From positions 3,016 through 34,396 of the forward strand of contig DFBQ01000012.1 of the NCBI GenBank assembly GCA_002367355.1: a stretch of 31,381 nt of DNA, written 5' to 3'. The notes beneath the pieces are model-generated. The model was not told the DNA's origin, did no database searches, and saw nothing but the letters and a program-made list of their open reading frames with translations. Shown here piece after piece: positions 8,345 to 16,666 of this stretch. Source of the stretch: Deltaproteobacteria bacterium UBA3076. GTDB taxonomy: Bacteria > Desulfobacterota > Dissulfuribacteria > Dissulfuribacterales > UBA3076. Position 1 is the first letter of the stretch, and every line of letters starts with the position of its first letter. The translations under genes and the position numbers were made by a program.

Positions 8345-9579
8345 TCGAAAACCTCCACACTTGGAATTGGGACAACAAATCTCCCACCCCAATTCCTAAT
8401 ATAGCTCATCTGGTCCATAATTTCTTTCTTGATATTCCAGGGTAAAATCAAAAGATAATCCGGTTTGGTATCCTGAATCTTATCTGGAGAATATATTGGA
8501 ATGTGTGAACCCGGCAAAAGATGATCCTGCTTATGAGGACTTCGATCGACTACATAATCAACAAAATCTTGCCGTACGCCGCAATAATTCAATAATGTAT
8601 TCCCCTTTGCAGCCGCACCATAACCAACTATAGATTTCTCCTCTTGTTTGGCAGAAATAAGAAAATTGAGCAAATCACGTTTTGCAGCCACAACCTTACA
8701 ATCAAAGTTTGTATATGTCTCAAGATGTTGAAAACCAGCTTCTTTTTCACGGTTACGCAAATTCACTACGTTTTCTGTTATTTTTTTATCTTTATCTTCC
8801 TCATGTTTAGCAAAAATTCGTAATGAACCTCCATGAGTCGGCAATTCTTGAACGTCAAATAAGGTTAACCCATGGTAGGAAAATATTTTTTCTACAGTCA
8901 TAAAAGAAAAGTAAGAAAAGTGTTCGTGATAAATTGTGTCAAACTGGTTTTCGTCCATCAATTTCATCAAGTGAGGAAATTCCATAGTAACGACACCTTT
9001 ATCTTTTAGAACTATTTTCAGTCCTGCGACAAAATCATTGAGACCAGGGACATGAGCCAACACATTATTCCCAACAACCAGATCTCCTTTTGCCCCGGAA
9101 CCAGCTAACTCTTCCGCTGTTTTACTGCCAAAAAACTTGACAATAGTTGTTATGCCACATTGCTGAGCAACTTCTGCCACATTTTGAGCCGGCTCGATGC
9201 CGATAACAGGAATGTTTTTTTCAACAAAATACTGCAGTAAGTATCCATCATTGCTTGCTATTTCAATTACTCGGCTTTTTGCATTAAACCCAAACCTGCC
9301 TACCATGTAATCAGTATATTTCTTGGCATGCTTAAGCCAGCTATCTGAATATGAAGAAAAATAGGCGTAATCACCAAAAATAGCTTCCGGAGTTTCAAAC
9401 TCAGGTAATTGCACCAAAAAGCATTTTTCACAGACGTAAACACGGAGGGGGAAAAAGTGTTCCATCTGATTATTCTGGTCCATTGACAAGTATGAATTTG
9501 CCAATGGGGACATACCTAAATCAACAAAAATATATTTCAATGGGGTATTACAAAAGCGACACGTTGCTGATGAACTCAT
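8341..9579 (-). CDS. sugar C-methyltransferase (SAM-dependent, zinc-binding, TylCIII/NovU type)
   Basis: Probably transfers a methyl group from SAM to carbon of a keto nucleotide sugar, giving a branched sugar. The 412-residue product has an N-terminal zinc-binding module (CRFC at 7-10 and CEKC near 52-55). A class I SAM fold follows (VIEIASNDGYLLQYF, GNNVLAHVPGL), then the family motif YHEHFSYFS and a C-terminal domain with VGYGAAAKGNTLLNYCG. This three-part design is that of TylCIII/NovU-like C-3 methyltransferases. The ATG at 9579 is preceded by GGGAGAAAG; an upstream ATG at 9603 is less likely. It overlaps the RfbC-type start by 4 nt, so the two are translationally coupled, which suggests consecutive steps. 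Confidence 0.88.
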   Translation of the reverse strand: MSSSATCRFCNTPLKYIFVDLGMSPLANSYLSMDQNNQMEHFFPLRVYVCEKCFLVQLPEFETPEAIFGDYAYFSSYSDSWLKHAKKYTDYMVGRFGFNAKSRVIEIASNDGYLLQYFVEKNIPVIGIEPAQNVAEVAQQCGITTIVKFFGSKTAEELAGSGAKGDLVVGNNVLAHVPGLNDFVAGLKIVLKDKGVVTMEFPHLMKLMDENQFDTIYHEHFSYFSFMTVEKIFSYHGLTLFDVQELPTHGGSLRIFAKHEEDKDKKITENVVNLRNREKEAGFQHLETYTNFDCKVVAAKRDLLNFLISAKQEEKSIVGYGAAAKGNTLLNYCGVRQDFVDYVVDRSPHKQDHLLPGSHIPIYSPDKIQDTKPDYLLILPWNIKKEIMDQMSYIRNWGGRFVVPIPSVEVFD

Positions 9580-9640
9580 TTCTTTCTCCCAAGATAAAAA
9601 CAAAGTCAGTCTAATAAATCTTTATAACTGAAATACTCCC

Positions 9641-10411
9641 TTAAAAAACAGCCCATGCAGCTTTTCCGGAATTCCACATCTCTTCCAGCATATTTTTTTC
9701 TTTTAATGTGTCCATACACGACCAGAAGCCTTTATGTTTGTAGCCCATCAACTCTCCGTCACGCGCAAGCCTTTCTAACGGCTTGCGCTCCCATATAGTT
9801 GAGTCTTCTTCTATATAATCAATGACCTTAGTATTAAGCACAAAATATCCTCCGTTAATCCATCCCTCATCTCCATCAACTTTTTCATTGAAATTGGCGA
9901 TTCTTGACCCCTCAAACGCCACCCTACCGAAACGTCCTGGTGGCAACACTGTAGTAACTGTGGCTAGTTTACTGTGAGATTTATGAAATTCTAAAAGAGC
10001 CTCAATATCCACATCTGCCAAACCATCACCATACGTAAGCATGAATGTTTCAGAATCCTCAAACCAATTCTTGAGCCGCTTGAGTCTTCCCCCTGTCTGA
10101 GTATAGAGACCTGTGTCAACTATATGGACTTTCCATTCGGGTTGTTTTCCTGAATGAATATCAACAGTTCCGCTGGCGAGATCCACACTCAAATCATTAT
10201 TTAAGGCATAAAAATTAAGAAAATACTGTTTAATATATTCAGCCTTATATCCTGCAGCTATAATAAATTCATTTAATCCATGGGCAGAATAAATATTCAT
10301 TATATGCCACAAGAGCGGCTTTCCTCCAATTTCAATCATTGGTTTAGGCCTCAGATGACTTTCTTCACTAATGCGTGTTCCAAAACCGCCAGCCAATATA
10401 ACGACCTTCAT
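9641..10411 (-). CDS. rfbF: glucose-1-phosphate cytidylyltransferase
   Basis: Makes CDP-glucose from CTP and glucose 1-phosphate, the first step to CDP-linked 3,6-dideoxy or branched sugars. The 256-residue product is RfbF-length, with LAGGFGTRISEESHLRPKPM (6-25), GGKPLLWHIM, a TYGDGLADV metal-binding segment near residue 105 and WINGGYFVLN. GGAGGTGTTGAA directly precedes the ATG, a strong ribosome site. The expected partner, CDP-glucose 4,6-dehydratase (rfbG), is not in the window. It heads the sugar cassette, 82 nt after the XrtA-type ATPase gene. Confidence 0.92.
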   Translation of the reverse strand: MKVVILAGGFGTRISEESHLRPKPMIEIGGKPLLWHIMNIYSAHGLNEFIIAAGYKAEYIKQYFLNFYALNNDLSVDLASGTVDIHSGKQPEWKVHIVDTGLYTQTGGRLKRLKNWFEDSETFMLTYGDGLADVDIEALLEFHKSHSKLATVTTVLPPGRFGRVAFEGSRIANFNEKVDGDEGWINGGYFVLNTKVIDYIEEDSTIWERKPLERLARDGELMGYKHKGFWSCMDTLKEKNMLEEMWNSGKAAWAVF

Positions 10412-10493
10412 TTCAACACCTCCGGATCTGTCAGCTCAATATATGTTACGTCGTTGAGTATTCTTTCTTACACGGTCAGAAGGCAGGAGAGCG

Positions 10494-11717
10494 CTATAAC
10501 CCCCGAGGCCATAGATTACGCCACCCCCGACGCGTCTTATCATCCTCAGCGCCGGAGACTTCGTCATCCTCCAAATCCGCCGGCCCCACTGTCATCTGGG
10601 CAATTCGCTGCAGAAAGCTCTTCCGCTCCTCGGTCAGACGCTTGATCTCAGCACGCTGTTCTTCAAGCAAGTTAACAAGGTGTTCCTCACCGGAATCCGC
10701 CTCAGGGGACTTATTGACATCACCGCTTAACAGACGTTCATTTACCAGTCTGCTCAAGGTCAACAGACTGCTCTGTAACTCACGAACCTGGGCTTCCAAA
10801 ACCCGCAAACCGTCGACATTCTTGAACCCTTTTGCGACAGTAAAAGCCGGAACTGTTTCCTCAATTCCCGGAGCGGAAACTGTAGCTGTTGCAAGTGCTG
10901 AAAAGCCGCTCTCCTCCTGGCTTTTGACAGCCTCTTCCACCATAGCTTCTGTAATGACACTCACTTCGTCAGCGTAGGCGTAAACCAGACATGCGTCACA
11001 TAACAAGTTAATCAGGCGGGGAGTACCCTGGGTATGTTGGAAAATAACCTCCATGGCATTTTCGGTAAAAATATTCCGGGTATCTCCTTCTCCTGACGCA
11101 ACCTCAAGGCGGTGCTGAATATAGAGTTCTGTTTCTTTTTCTGTTAAAGGAGCTAGATGATAGTGAACGGCAATGCGTTGGGCCAACTGTACCATGCGGG
11201 GATGAGACAATTTATGGCGCAATTCGGGCTGCCCCACCAGGACGATTTGCAATAAATAATCCTTCGCAGTCTGCAGATTTGATAAAAGCCTGATCTCTTC
11301 CAGGGTTTCAATGCTCAGGTTCTGGGCCTCATCCACTATCAAGACCACTCTGTGGTCCTTGGCGTAATGATCGATCAGGAAAGTGTTCAGACGGTCTAAC
11401 TTTTCGGTCCGGCCGGTTCCGGCCGGAACCTGGTCAAATTCCTGGAGCACGAGATTCAGAAACTCCTCCGGCCCTACTGTAGTATTAAAAATCGAGGCCA
11501 CTTCTGTCTGTTTGTCCAAGCGCTGAAGCAACGCCTTTATAAGAGTCGTCTTTCCCGTGCCGATCTCACCACTGATAACAATAAATCCGGCTCTATGGAG
11601 AAGACCGTATTCGAGGTGAACCAGGGCCAGACGATGCTGGCGACTCAAATAGAGATAAGCTGGGTCAGGAAGAATTGTGAAGGGCTTCTCACGAAACCCA
11701 AAAAAGGCTTCATACAT
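10494..11717 (-). CDS. ExeA-like AAA ATPase, XrtA/PEP-CTERM-associated type
   Basis: ATPase that accompanies XrtA-type exopolysaccharide loci, with a presumed role in envelope assembly or secretion. The 407-residue product opens MYEAFFGFREKPFTILPDP, the ExeA/GspA-like start, with Walker A GEIGTGKT (50-57) and Walker B VVLIVDEAQNL (about 122-132). Sensor-region motifs follow (LLSNLQT, QIVLVGQPEL, GTPRLINLLCDACL). Residues about 300-385 are rich in Leu, Glu, Arg and Lys and look coiled coil, with an acidic stretch near the end. No Shine-Dalgarno is evident; the start is chosen because the motif begins at Met1. Family assignment (TIGR03015-like) is from memory of the pattern. Confidence 0.85.
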   Translation of the reverse strand: MYEAFFGFREKPFTILPDPAYLYLSRQHRLALVHLEYGLLHRAGFIVISGEIGTGKTTLIKALLQRLDKQTEVASIFNTTVGPEEFLNLVLQEFDQVPAGTGRTEKLDRLNTFLIDHYAKDHRVVLIVDEAQNLSIETLEEIRLLSNLQTAKDYLLQIVLVGQPELRHKLSHPRMVQLAQRIAVHYHLAPLTEKETELYIQHRLEVASGEGDTRNIFTENAMEVIFQHTQGTPRLINLLCDACLVYAYADEVSVITEAMVEEAVKSQEESGFSALATATVSAPGIEETVPAFTVAKGFKNVDGLRVLEAQVRELQSSLLTLSRLVNERLLSGDVNKSPEADSGEEHLVNLLEEQRAEIKRLTEERKSFLQRIAQMTVGPADLEDDEVSGAEDDKTRRGWRNLWPRGL

Positions 11718-11737
11718 GGTTAAGTGCTTAGGTATTT

Positions 11738-11779
11738 AGGCTGAAGGCTGAAGGTAGAAGGCTGAAGGCTGAAGTATAT
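11738..11779. repeat. GAAGGCT heptamer repeats, left flank of the four-helix-bundle gene
   Basis: Tandem 7-nt units of the form GGCTGAA with a variant GGTAGAA. The 28 nt at 11752-11779 recur exactly and in the same orientation at 12170-12197, so the four-helix-bundle gene sits between perfect direct repeats. The last base overlaps that gene's stop codon. Confidence 0.9.
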
Positions 11780-12135
11780 CAATCATCTCGCAACGCTCGA
11801 ATCAAACCATTCAAGACCTTCTCTGTTTCGACAATTTTTGGTTCAATCAGAGATAAATCCTGGTTGCGCAAGAACCCCAAACGCTTCGACAAGCCTAGCT
11901 GATAATGTAGTTCCCTCAATGACCCGAAGGCTATATAGAGAAAACGAAGGTAATCTGCCTGACTGTCACGTGCGCAACCTTCAACGATATTAGAAGGAAC
12001 CGAAACCGCTGCCCGCCGCATTTGTGAAGTCAGACCATATACCTCTTCTCTCGGAAACCCTGCGGTCACCCGATAAGCCAATACTGCTACCTCGTCAGCC
12101 AGCTCAAATGCCCTAAGTTTTGTATGATCCCGCAC
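11779..12135 (-). CDS. four-helix-bundle protein (23S rRNA intervening-sequence type)
   Basis: 118-residue all-helical protein of the S23/four-helix-bundle family. Seen: LRAFELADEVAVLAYRVT, FPREEVYGLTSQMRRAAVSV, PSNIVEGCAR and a C-terminal helix with SLIEPKIVETEKVL. The family is known from open frames within 23S rRNA intervening sequences and, as many free-standing genes, elsewhere; it is also related to the Avd accessory protein of diversity-generating retroelements. No reverse transcriptase or variable repeat is seen here. It splits two exopolysaccharide genes and is flanked by perfect 28-nt direct repeats, so it looks inserted rather than part of the pathway. Its molecular role is unknown. 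Confidence 0.85.
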   Translation of the reverse strand: MRDHTKLRAFELADEVAVLAYRVTAGFPREEVYGLTSQMRRAAVSVPSNIVEGCARDSQADYLRFLYIAFGSLRELHYQLGLSKRLGFLRNQDLSLIEPKIVETEKVLNGLIRALRDD

Positions 12136-12169
12136 AATTTATCCCTAAAAGCCTTCAGCCTAATTACTC

Positions 12170-12197
12170 AGGTAGAAGGCTGAAGGCTGAAGTATAT
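12170..12197. repeat. second copy of the 28-nt direct repeat (GAAGGCT heptamers)
   Basis: Identical to 11752-11779. It lies just upstream of the four-helix-bundle gene. Together with 12267-12291 and 12380-12420 it fills most of the 288-nt gene-free stretch 12136-12423. Confidence 0.92.
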
Positions 12198-12266
12198 GTG
12201 AGCGTTCCGGAACGTTGAAATTAGAAAATAGAAATTGGTAGATTACCTTTTGCGACTATTTACTAG

Positions 12267-12291
12267 ATTCCTGCGAAAGCCGGAATCCAGA
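12267..12291. repeat. degenerate copy of the ATTCCCGC...GCGGGAAT palindrome
   Basis: Reads ATTCCTGCGAAAGCCGGAAT followed by CCAGA: the same pattern, with three changes, as the perfect 30-nt repeats that flank the GIY-YIG gene at 16855-16884 and 17186-17215. It is a decayed member of that dispersed family. Confidence 0.7.
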
Positions 12292-12379
12292 CATCTTACC
12301 CTGAGTTATTGAGAAATTACTCTCCAACCTTGAACCGCTCAACATAGGTTAGACTAAAGGCTAATTATTAATTGTCAGC

Positions 12380-12420
12380 CTTCCTCCACCTTCAGCCTTC
12401 AGCCTTCTACCTTCAGCCTG
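12380..12420. repeat. inverted heptamer repeat block next to the kinase stop
   Basis: The minus strand reads the same GGCTGAA/GGTAGAA units as 11738-11774, so this copy is inverted relative to the other two. It ends 3 nt before the tyrosine kinase stop codon at 12424. Folding with 12170-12197 could form a long stem in the transcript between kinase and ATPase; whether this affects transcription is unknown. Confidence 0.85.
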
Positions 12421-12423
12421 TTC

Positions 12424-13233
12424 TTATTGATAATATTTCTCATAGCCCCGCCATTCAGCGAACTCACTACGTACCCCATTCAATACGGTTCCCAGAATAG
12501 GGCGATCACGCAAGAGCTCAAGCGATCTCTGCAGGTCTTCCTCTTTTGTCTCTTGACTGCGAACTACTATAATGACGCCATCCGCAAAACGAGACAGATA
12601 CAAAGCATCTGAAAAACCGAGTAGGGGCGGGCTGTCAAATATTATATAACGATCGGGATAACGCTCCTTGACTTCTCGCACAAAACTGTGCATAGCCGGA
12701 GCATTCAGGAAATCCGAAGGATACTGCTCGGACTTGCCGGCAGGCAGCAGTGTCAAACGAGGCGTGCCGGGATTGATCAACAACTCAGATAAAGGTACTC
12801 CCCTGGTAAGGTGCTCGTAGAGTCCTGGTTCCTGAGACAATCCAAAGTAACTATGCACAGCAGGCCGGCGCAAGTCCGTGTCAATAAGCAATACTGTGCG
12901 GGTTTTCTCGCGGGCCAGGCTGACAGCAAGATTGACTGCAGTGAAAGTCTTTCCTTCGTCCTGCCCGGGACTAGCAACCAGTATGGAATTATAGCCGTCC
13001 TTGGACAGGGCCTCCAAAACTCGTACGCGAAGCAGATTATATTGCTCAATTATGGCGGGCGGAATGGATGGAGTCAGTACGCCGCTCTTTCTGAGGACCG
13101 CTTCACTTGCCTTTTCGACCCGGGTCTGAGTATATTCCAAATCCGTAAGTTTTTGCCGGGTCTCAACAACACTGGCCCCCTTGTCATCACGGTCCTGTTT
13201 GGCCCGTTTCAAGGCCTTTTCCAGCCTGCTCAT
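12424..13233 (-). CDS. BY-type tyrosine autokinase (CpsD/CapB/Wzc C-terminal type), XrtA-associated
   Basis: Cytoplasmic kinase that pairs with the chain-length protein encoded just before it and controls polysaccharide assembly through tyrosine phosphorylation. The 269-residue product has Walker A SPGQDEGKT (88-96), Walker A' LLIDTDLRRP (115-124) and Walker B YIIFDSPPLLGFSD (about residue 195). The C-terminus, GYEKYYQ, has a small tyrosine cluster as the probable autophosphorylation site, shorter than in Wzc. The start ATG overlaps the chain-length gene's TGA (ATGA), indicating translational coupling. Residues 1-60 are charged and helical. Confidence 0.9.
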   Translation of the reverse strand: MSRLEKALKRAKQDRDDKGASVVETRQKLTDLEYTQTRVEKASEAVLRKSGVLTPSIPPAIIEQYNLLRVRVLEALSKDGYNSILVASPGQDEGKTFTAVNLAVSLAREKTRTVLLIDTDLRRPAVHSYFGLSQEPGLYEHLTRGVPLSELLINPGTPRLTLLPAGKSEQYPSDFLNAPAMHSFVREVKERYPDRYIIFDSPPLLGFSDALYLSRFADGVIIVVRSQETKEEDLQRSLELLRDRPILGTVLNGVRSEFAEWRGYEKYYQ

Positions 13234-14876
13234 GACCCTTTACCTCTCTTCATCTTTGACTGTATCTTTGACTGTTCTTGCACATCGGGAATAGCTGCCA
13301 TTACAGGGACATCTGTGATCCGTTTGACATCCCTCACCGTCCTGATACTTGTGTCGGTGAATTCCCGAATAGCTCCCAGGCCGACCCCTGCGCCCAGACC
13401 CAGAATAAAGCCAATTAGGACAATGGCCATTCGATTCGGCTTGATGGGCCTTTCCGGCACCTGAGGCGGATCCACAACTGTGAACTTCTCTCCAACCTGA
13501 CTCTCTTCCAGGCCTTCAGCCTGACGCGCTTCCATAAGTTTTGCCAAGGTCTCATTATATTTTGTTTGACCAGACCTGTAATCCCGGATCAAATCCTGGT
13601 AGTCCTGCTCCACCTGAGGCATCTTCTCCAGTCGTTTGACATATTGCTGCCACCTAACATCCAGCTCTTTACGTTGAGTCTGCAGTGCTTCCATCTCTAT
13701 CTCTGTGCGCTTGATTTGAGTATAGATATTAATATATGCCGGATTTGTAGCCCCGGTAAAGGCGGGATCAGCACTGCCGGCTTCATCAACTCGACTATCC
13801 GCCAAGGCGATCTTAATATCGGAAATTTCCTGCTTCAGACGCACCATATCCGGATGCTTGTCCGTGGTATGGTTGCGCAAACTCTCCAACTGGACTTCTT
13901 TATCATTCAGCATTTCCTTTAGATTCCTGCGCTCATTATCCACACTCACCTTCTTTTCCAATTCTTCAATCTCGCGTCGTATCTTAATAACGTCCGGATG
14001 CTTGGGTGAAAGACTGGCCTCCAGGGAAATGGCCTGGCTCCTGAGAAGCTTTAACCTGTCGCGAGGCTCCCATACCTGGCCACCAGTTAACAGGACATTG
14101 GGTGAAATCGTTGCCAACTGTCCCTCCAGGTAGACCTTGCGATCCTCCAGGGCCAGCATTTTGGCTTCAACGCCTTCGATCTGCCGGCGAATTTGCCGCT
14201 CAGTTTCAAGATTCAGCCGCATCAACTCAGGCAACTCGGTCAGATGTTCCTCCTTGAAACGGGCGATCTTTTCTTCCAAGAAACGGGTCGTGTCGCGATA
14301 ATCCTCCAGTTGCTGCTCCAATATATTTGTTGTAGTTCTGGCCAGGTTCTCGCGAAGGCTTATGTTGTATTCCAAAAACAATGAAGTCAAACGATTTGCG
14401 ACCTGAACGACCTTTTCCGGATCAGTGCCCTCATAAGAAACGGTAAAGGCCACATTTACCTCAACTTGCCGTCCCATACGCCGGCTGGGAACCATGGCGC
14501 TTACCATTTCCACCAAGATATCTTCGCGCATTTTACTCAGAATGTTCTCAACCGGCTCTTTGCCCTGGAGATCAGGGTAGAGTCGAAAATCTTTAATGAT
14601 CTGTTCCAGGGTCTTCCTGCTCAGGATCTGCTCAGTTATGGTCTTGATACGTTCTTCGGCATAGCCGGTAACAGTGGTACGAACCAGGTCTTCCGGAACC
14701 TGCTGAGATTCAATCAGAATCGTGGCCCTGGACTGATATATGGCAGGTAACAGATAGGCTACCACTGATGCAATGCAAAGAATCACCAACCATGGCACGA
14801 CGATGAACCACTTACGCCTCCGCAAAAAGACCGTATAGTCTTGTAATGTCTGAGGCCCGCGATCTGCTTCGGTCAT
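13230..14876 (-). CDS. Wzz/GumC-like polysaccharide chain-length determinant, XrtA-associated
   Basis: Inner-membrane polysaccharide co-polymerase of 548 residues. An N-terminal Wzz region (QDYTVFLRRRKWFIVVPW) runs into a first membrane helix (about 23-44). A long periplasmic coiled-coil-rich middle part follows (about 170-440, with many Glu/Arg/Leu heptads), then a Pro-rich segment, PPQVPERPIKPNR, before a second membrane helix (AIVLIGFILGLGAGVGLGAI). The architecture matches the XrtA-system chain-length family. The start at 14876 is favoured over 14900 because AGGAGA lies 4 nt upstream. It overlaps the kinase start by 4 nt, and kinase plus co-polymerase are expected to form one complex. Confidence 0.9.
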   Translation of the reverse strand: MTEADRGPQTLQDYTVFLRRRKWFIVVPWLVILCIASVVAYLLPAIYQSRATILIESQQVPEDLVRTTVTGYAEERIKTITEQILSRKTLEQIIKDFRLYPDLQGKEPVENILSKMREDILVEMVSAMVPSRRMGRQVEVNVAFTVSYEGTDPEKVVQVANRLTSLFLEYNISLRENLARTTTNILEQQLEDYRDTTRFLEEKIARFKEEHLTELPELMRLNLETERQIRRQIEGVEAKMLALEDRKVYLEGQLATISPNVLLTGGQVWEPRDRLKLLRSQAISLEASLSPKHPDVIKIRREIEELEKKVSVDNERRNLKEMLNDKEVQLESLRNHTTDKHPDMVRLKQEISDIKIALADSRVDEAGSADPAFTGATNPAYINIYTQIKRTEIEMEALQTQRKELDVRWQQYVKRLEKMPQVEQDYQDLIRDYRSGQTKYNETLAKLMEARQAEGLEESQVGEKFTVVDPPQVPERPIKPNRMAIVLIGFILGLGAGVGLGAIREFTDTSIRTVRDVKRITDVPVMAAIPDVQEQSKIQSKMKRGKGS

Positions 14877-14910
14877 ATTGTCTCCTAAATCTGTCGCCAT
14901 CGCGAGTTAT

Positions 14911-16068
14911 TTACCAATCTTCTAATCGAGAATAAAAATTCAGGGAAATCCAGACTAAATTCCTTCTGGTGTTTCGATCGACCTCCTGGTCATCCAGAAA
15001 TCTGTGTTGATAATATATTCCAATATTGGCATGCTCAGTCAAACGATAGACAAGACCCGGACGAATATCAACTGTCCAGTAATCCTCGTCATCCTGATCG
15101 CCCTGAGAGCTCACATCCGTGTAGCTTGCGTTACCGGTGAGACGCATTCTCTCGCTCAGCCTGTACATCCCCTTCAGGGTCACACGGTCGCGATCCACTG
15201 TTTCACCAACCCCGCTTGGATAAACGTCCCTCACGTAACCTGCCCGCCAGGTTCCTCTTTCCAATTTACCGTATGCCTCTACAGAGGCCAAAAAACCTGT
15301 CTCGTTAGAAGTCCCCTCGATATCGTCTTTTATATGGGAGTAATAGATTCCAGCACCGGCCCGGAGATTCAGTCTCTCGGAAAAGGCGCGGTCAATGCCG
15401 CACATCAAGTTATATGAATTCGTCTCGCCATCATCAAAATCCGCATCGGAAAACGAGGGGGTCACATATACATAGGTGCGGTCATCAGCCAGCAAGTAAG
15501 TGTACGTAAGGGAGATTTCGGCCGTCCGGTAGTCCTCGTTGTCGTCTCCTTCGTAGTTGACTTTGCGAAAAGGAAGGGCCATTTCCCATGATGAACGCTC
15601 AGTGGCCTGCCAATGCATGGAGGGATTAAGTCTATATTCTTTACGATCCTCACGCCAGAGCCTCAGGCCTTCCTCGGACAACTCGCTATCCTGGGTCGTA
15701 TCCTTGCGATAGCGACCATCAAAAGACAGTGTCACAGTGGGCCTTACCCGACTTGAGGCCTTCAGACGATAGTACTGATCAAGGGTATCAAGGTCACTAT
15801 GGGTATCAAATTTCTGGCCCAGCAATTGGGCGCTTAAACTAAAATCGTTCTGATCAGTCCTTCTTCGCCATTTCAGTTCAGGACGTATTTCGTAAATCCA
15901 GTCATGCTCTGCATGGCGGCTGGAAAAATTGATATTGTCGTCATATTTCAGTCGTGCATCCACTCTGGGGTTCCACGTCACTTCTGCCGCCTCTGCGGCC
16001 GAAAGCCATACCCCTGCCAACAAACTTGTCATAAAGAACAAACATATTCCCAAACGCACAAACTTCAC
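14911..16068 (-). CDS. outer-membrane beta-barrel of the exopolysaccharide locus (BBP2-like)
   Basis: 385-residue predicted outer-membrane protein. A signal peptide (MKFVRLGICLFFMTSLLAG..., cleavage near AEAAEV) is followed by repeated amphipathic beta-strands with alternating aromatic and hydrophobic residues (YEIRPELKWRRR, YRLKASSRVRPTVTLSFDGRYR, GIYYQHRFLDD). It ends in Trp (YSRLEDW), fitting the C-terminal aromatic of Bam-inserted barrels. It resembles the uncharacterised beta-barrel of XrtA/PEP-CTERM exopolysaccharide clusters and could form the outer-membrane pore for the polymer, since the neighbouring Wza-like protein is short. It lies 28 nt after the export gene and 34 nt before the chain-length gene. 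Confidence 0.85.
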   Translation of the reverse strand: MKFVRLGICLFFMTSLLAGVWLSAAEAAEVTWNPRVDARLKYDDNINFSSRHAEHDWIYEIRPELKWRRRTDQNDFSLSAQLLGQKFDTHSDLDTLDQYYRLKASSRVRPTVTLSFDGRYRKDTTQDSELSEEGLRLWREDRKEYRLNPSMHWQATERSSWEMALPFRKVNYEGDDNEDYRTAEISLTYTYLLADDRTYVYVTPSFSDADFDDGETNSYNLMCGIDRAFSERLNLRAGAGIYYSHIKDDIEGTSNETGFLASVEAYGKLERGTWRAGYVRDVYPSGVGETVDRDRVTLKGMYRLSERMRLTGNASYTDVSSQGDQDDEDYWTVDIRPGLVYRLTEHANIGIYYQHRFLDDQEVDRNTRRNLVWISLNFYSRLEDW

Positions 16069-16096
16069 GATGCCTTCCCTCGACTTTCTATTTCTG

Positions 16097-16666
16097 TTAC
16101 ATTACGACTATTACATCGCCGCTCTGCAACACAATGTTTTGTTCAAGATGCTTTCCCCTGGCAACGTCGCTATAGTCAAACCGTATCTTCGACTGACCGT
16201 CAGGCCCCTGTCTCAATATGGAAATCTTACCAAGGTTGGCAAATGGATTTGTACCGCCTGCCAGGCTCAGGGCCTGCATGACATTGATGGACTGCGGCAG
16301 CACAAAGACGCCCGGCTTGTTTACCTTGCCGATCACGTAGATCTTGTAACTCTTTATCTCAAGAGGAAGAACAGCAATCGTAGGTGACGGGATGAACTCC
16401 TCAAGACGCTTTACTATTTCCTGCTGGATATCTACCAGCGTCTTTCCGCCGGCCTTAATCTGTCCAACAAGGGGAAAGCTGAGATACCCGTCAGGCTGAA
16501 CAATAACTTGTTTTGTGAGCTCAGGGTCTTTCCATACGGAAATCTCCAAGACATCTCCCGGACCAAGGACAAAAGACGGGATGCCTCCAGCACAAACGGG
16601 CGACGACACAACTGCCACAAATAATAGAGCAGCAAATAATCTCAAAAAACATCTCTCCATAATCAT
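16097..16666 (-). CDS. polysaccharide export protein, short Wza-like (XrtA-associated)
   Basis: First gene of the leftward exopolysaccharide operon. The 189-residue product has a signal peptide (MIMERCFLRLFAALLFVAVV..., cleavage near VCAGG). A polysaccharide-export domain follows (FVLGPGDVLEISVWKDPELT, QPDGYLSFPLVGQI), then an SLBB domain (YVIGKVNKPGVFVLPQSINV, SLAGGTNPFA). It lacks the C-terminal helix and extra SLBB domain of full Wza and is about half its length, so it probably works with the separate barrel encoded next. GGAGGGG lies 4 nt before ATG 16666 and 10 nt before ATG 16660; both are plausible, and a longer frame from 16723 is not. Confidence 0.9.
   Translation of the reverse strand: MIMERCFLRLFAALLFVAVVSSPVCAGGIPSFVLGPGDVLEISVWKDPELTKQVIVQPDGYLSFPLVGQIKAGGKTLVDIQQEIVKRLEEFIPSPTIAVLPLEIKSYKIYVIGKVNKPGVFVLPQSINVMQALSLAGGTNPFANLGKISILRQGPDGQSKIRFDYSDVARGKHLEQNIVLQSGDVIVVM

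Noticed and set aside
11415..11430. Perfect 16-nt palindrome GGTTCCGGCCGGAACC
   Set aside because: It lies inside the coding sequence of the ExeA-like ATPase (part of VPAGTGRTEK) and occurs once; most likely a chance result of Pro/Ala/Gly codons.
11779..12135. Diversity-generating retroelement, suggested by similarity of the four-helix-bundle protein to Avd
   Set aside because: No reverse transcriptase, template repeat or variable repeat is visible in the window.
11738..12420. CRISPR-like array
   Set aside because: The heptamer blocks lack regular spacers of constant size and there is no cas gene; they are simple tandem repeats.
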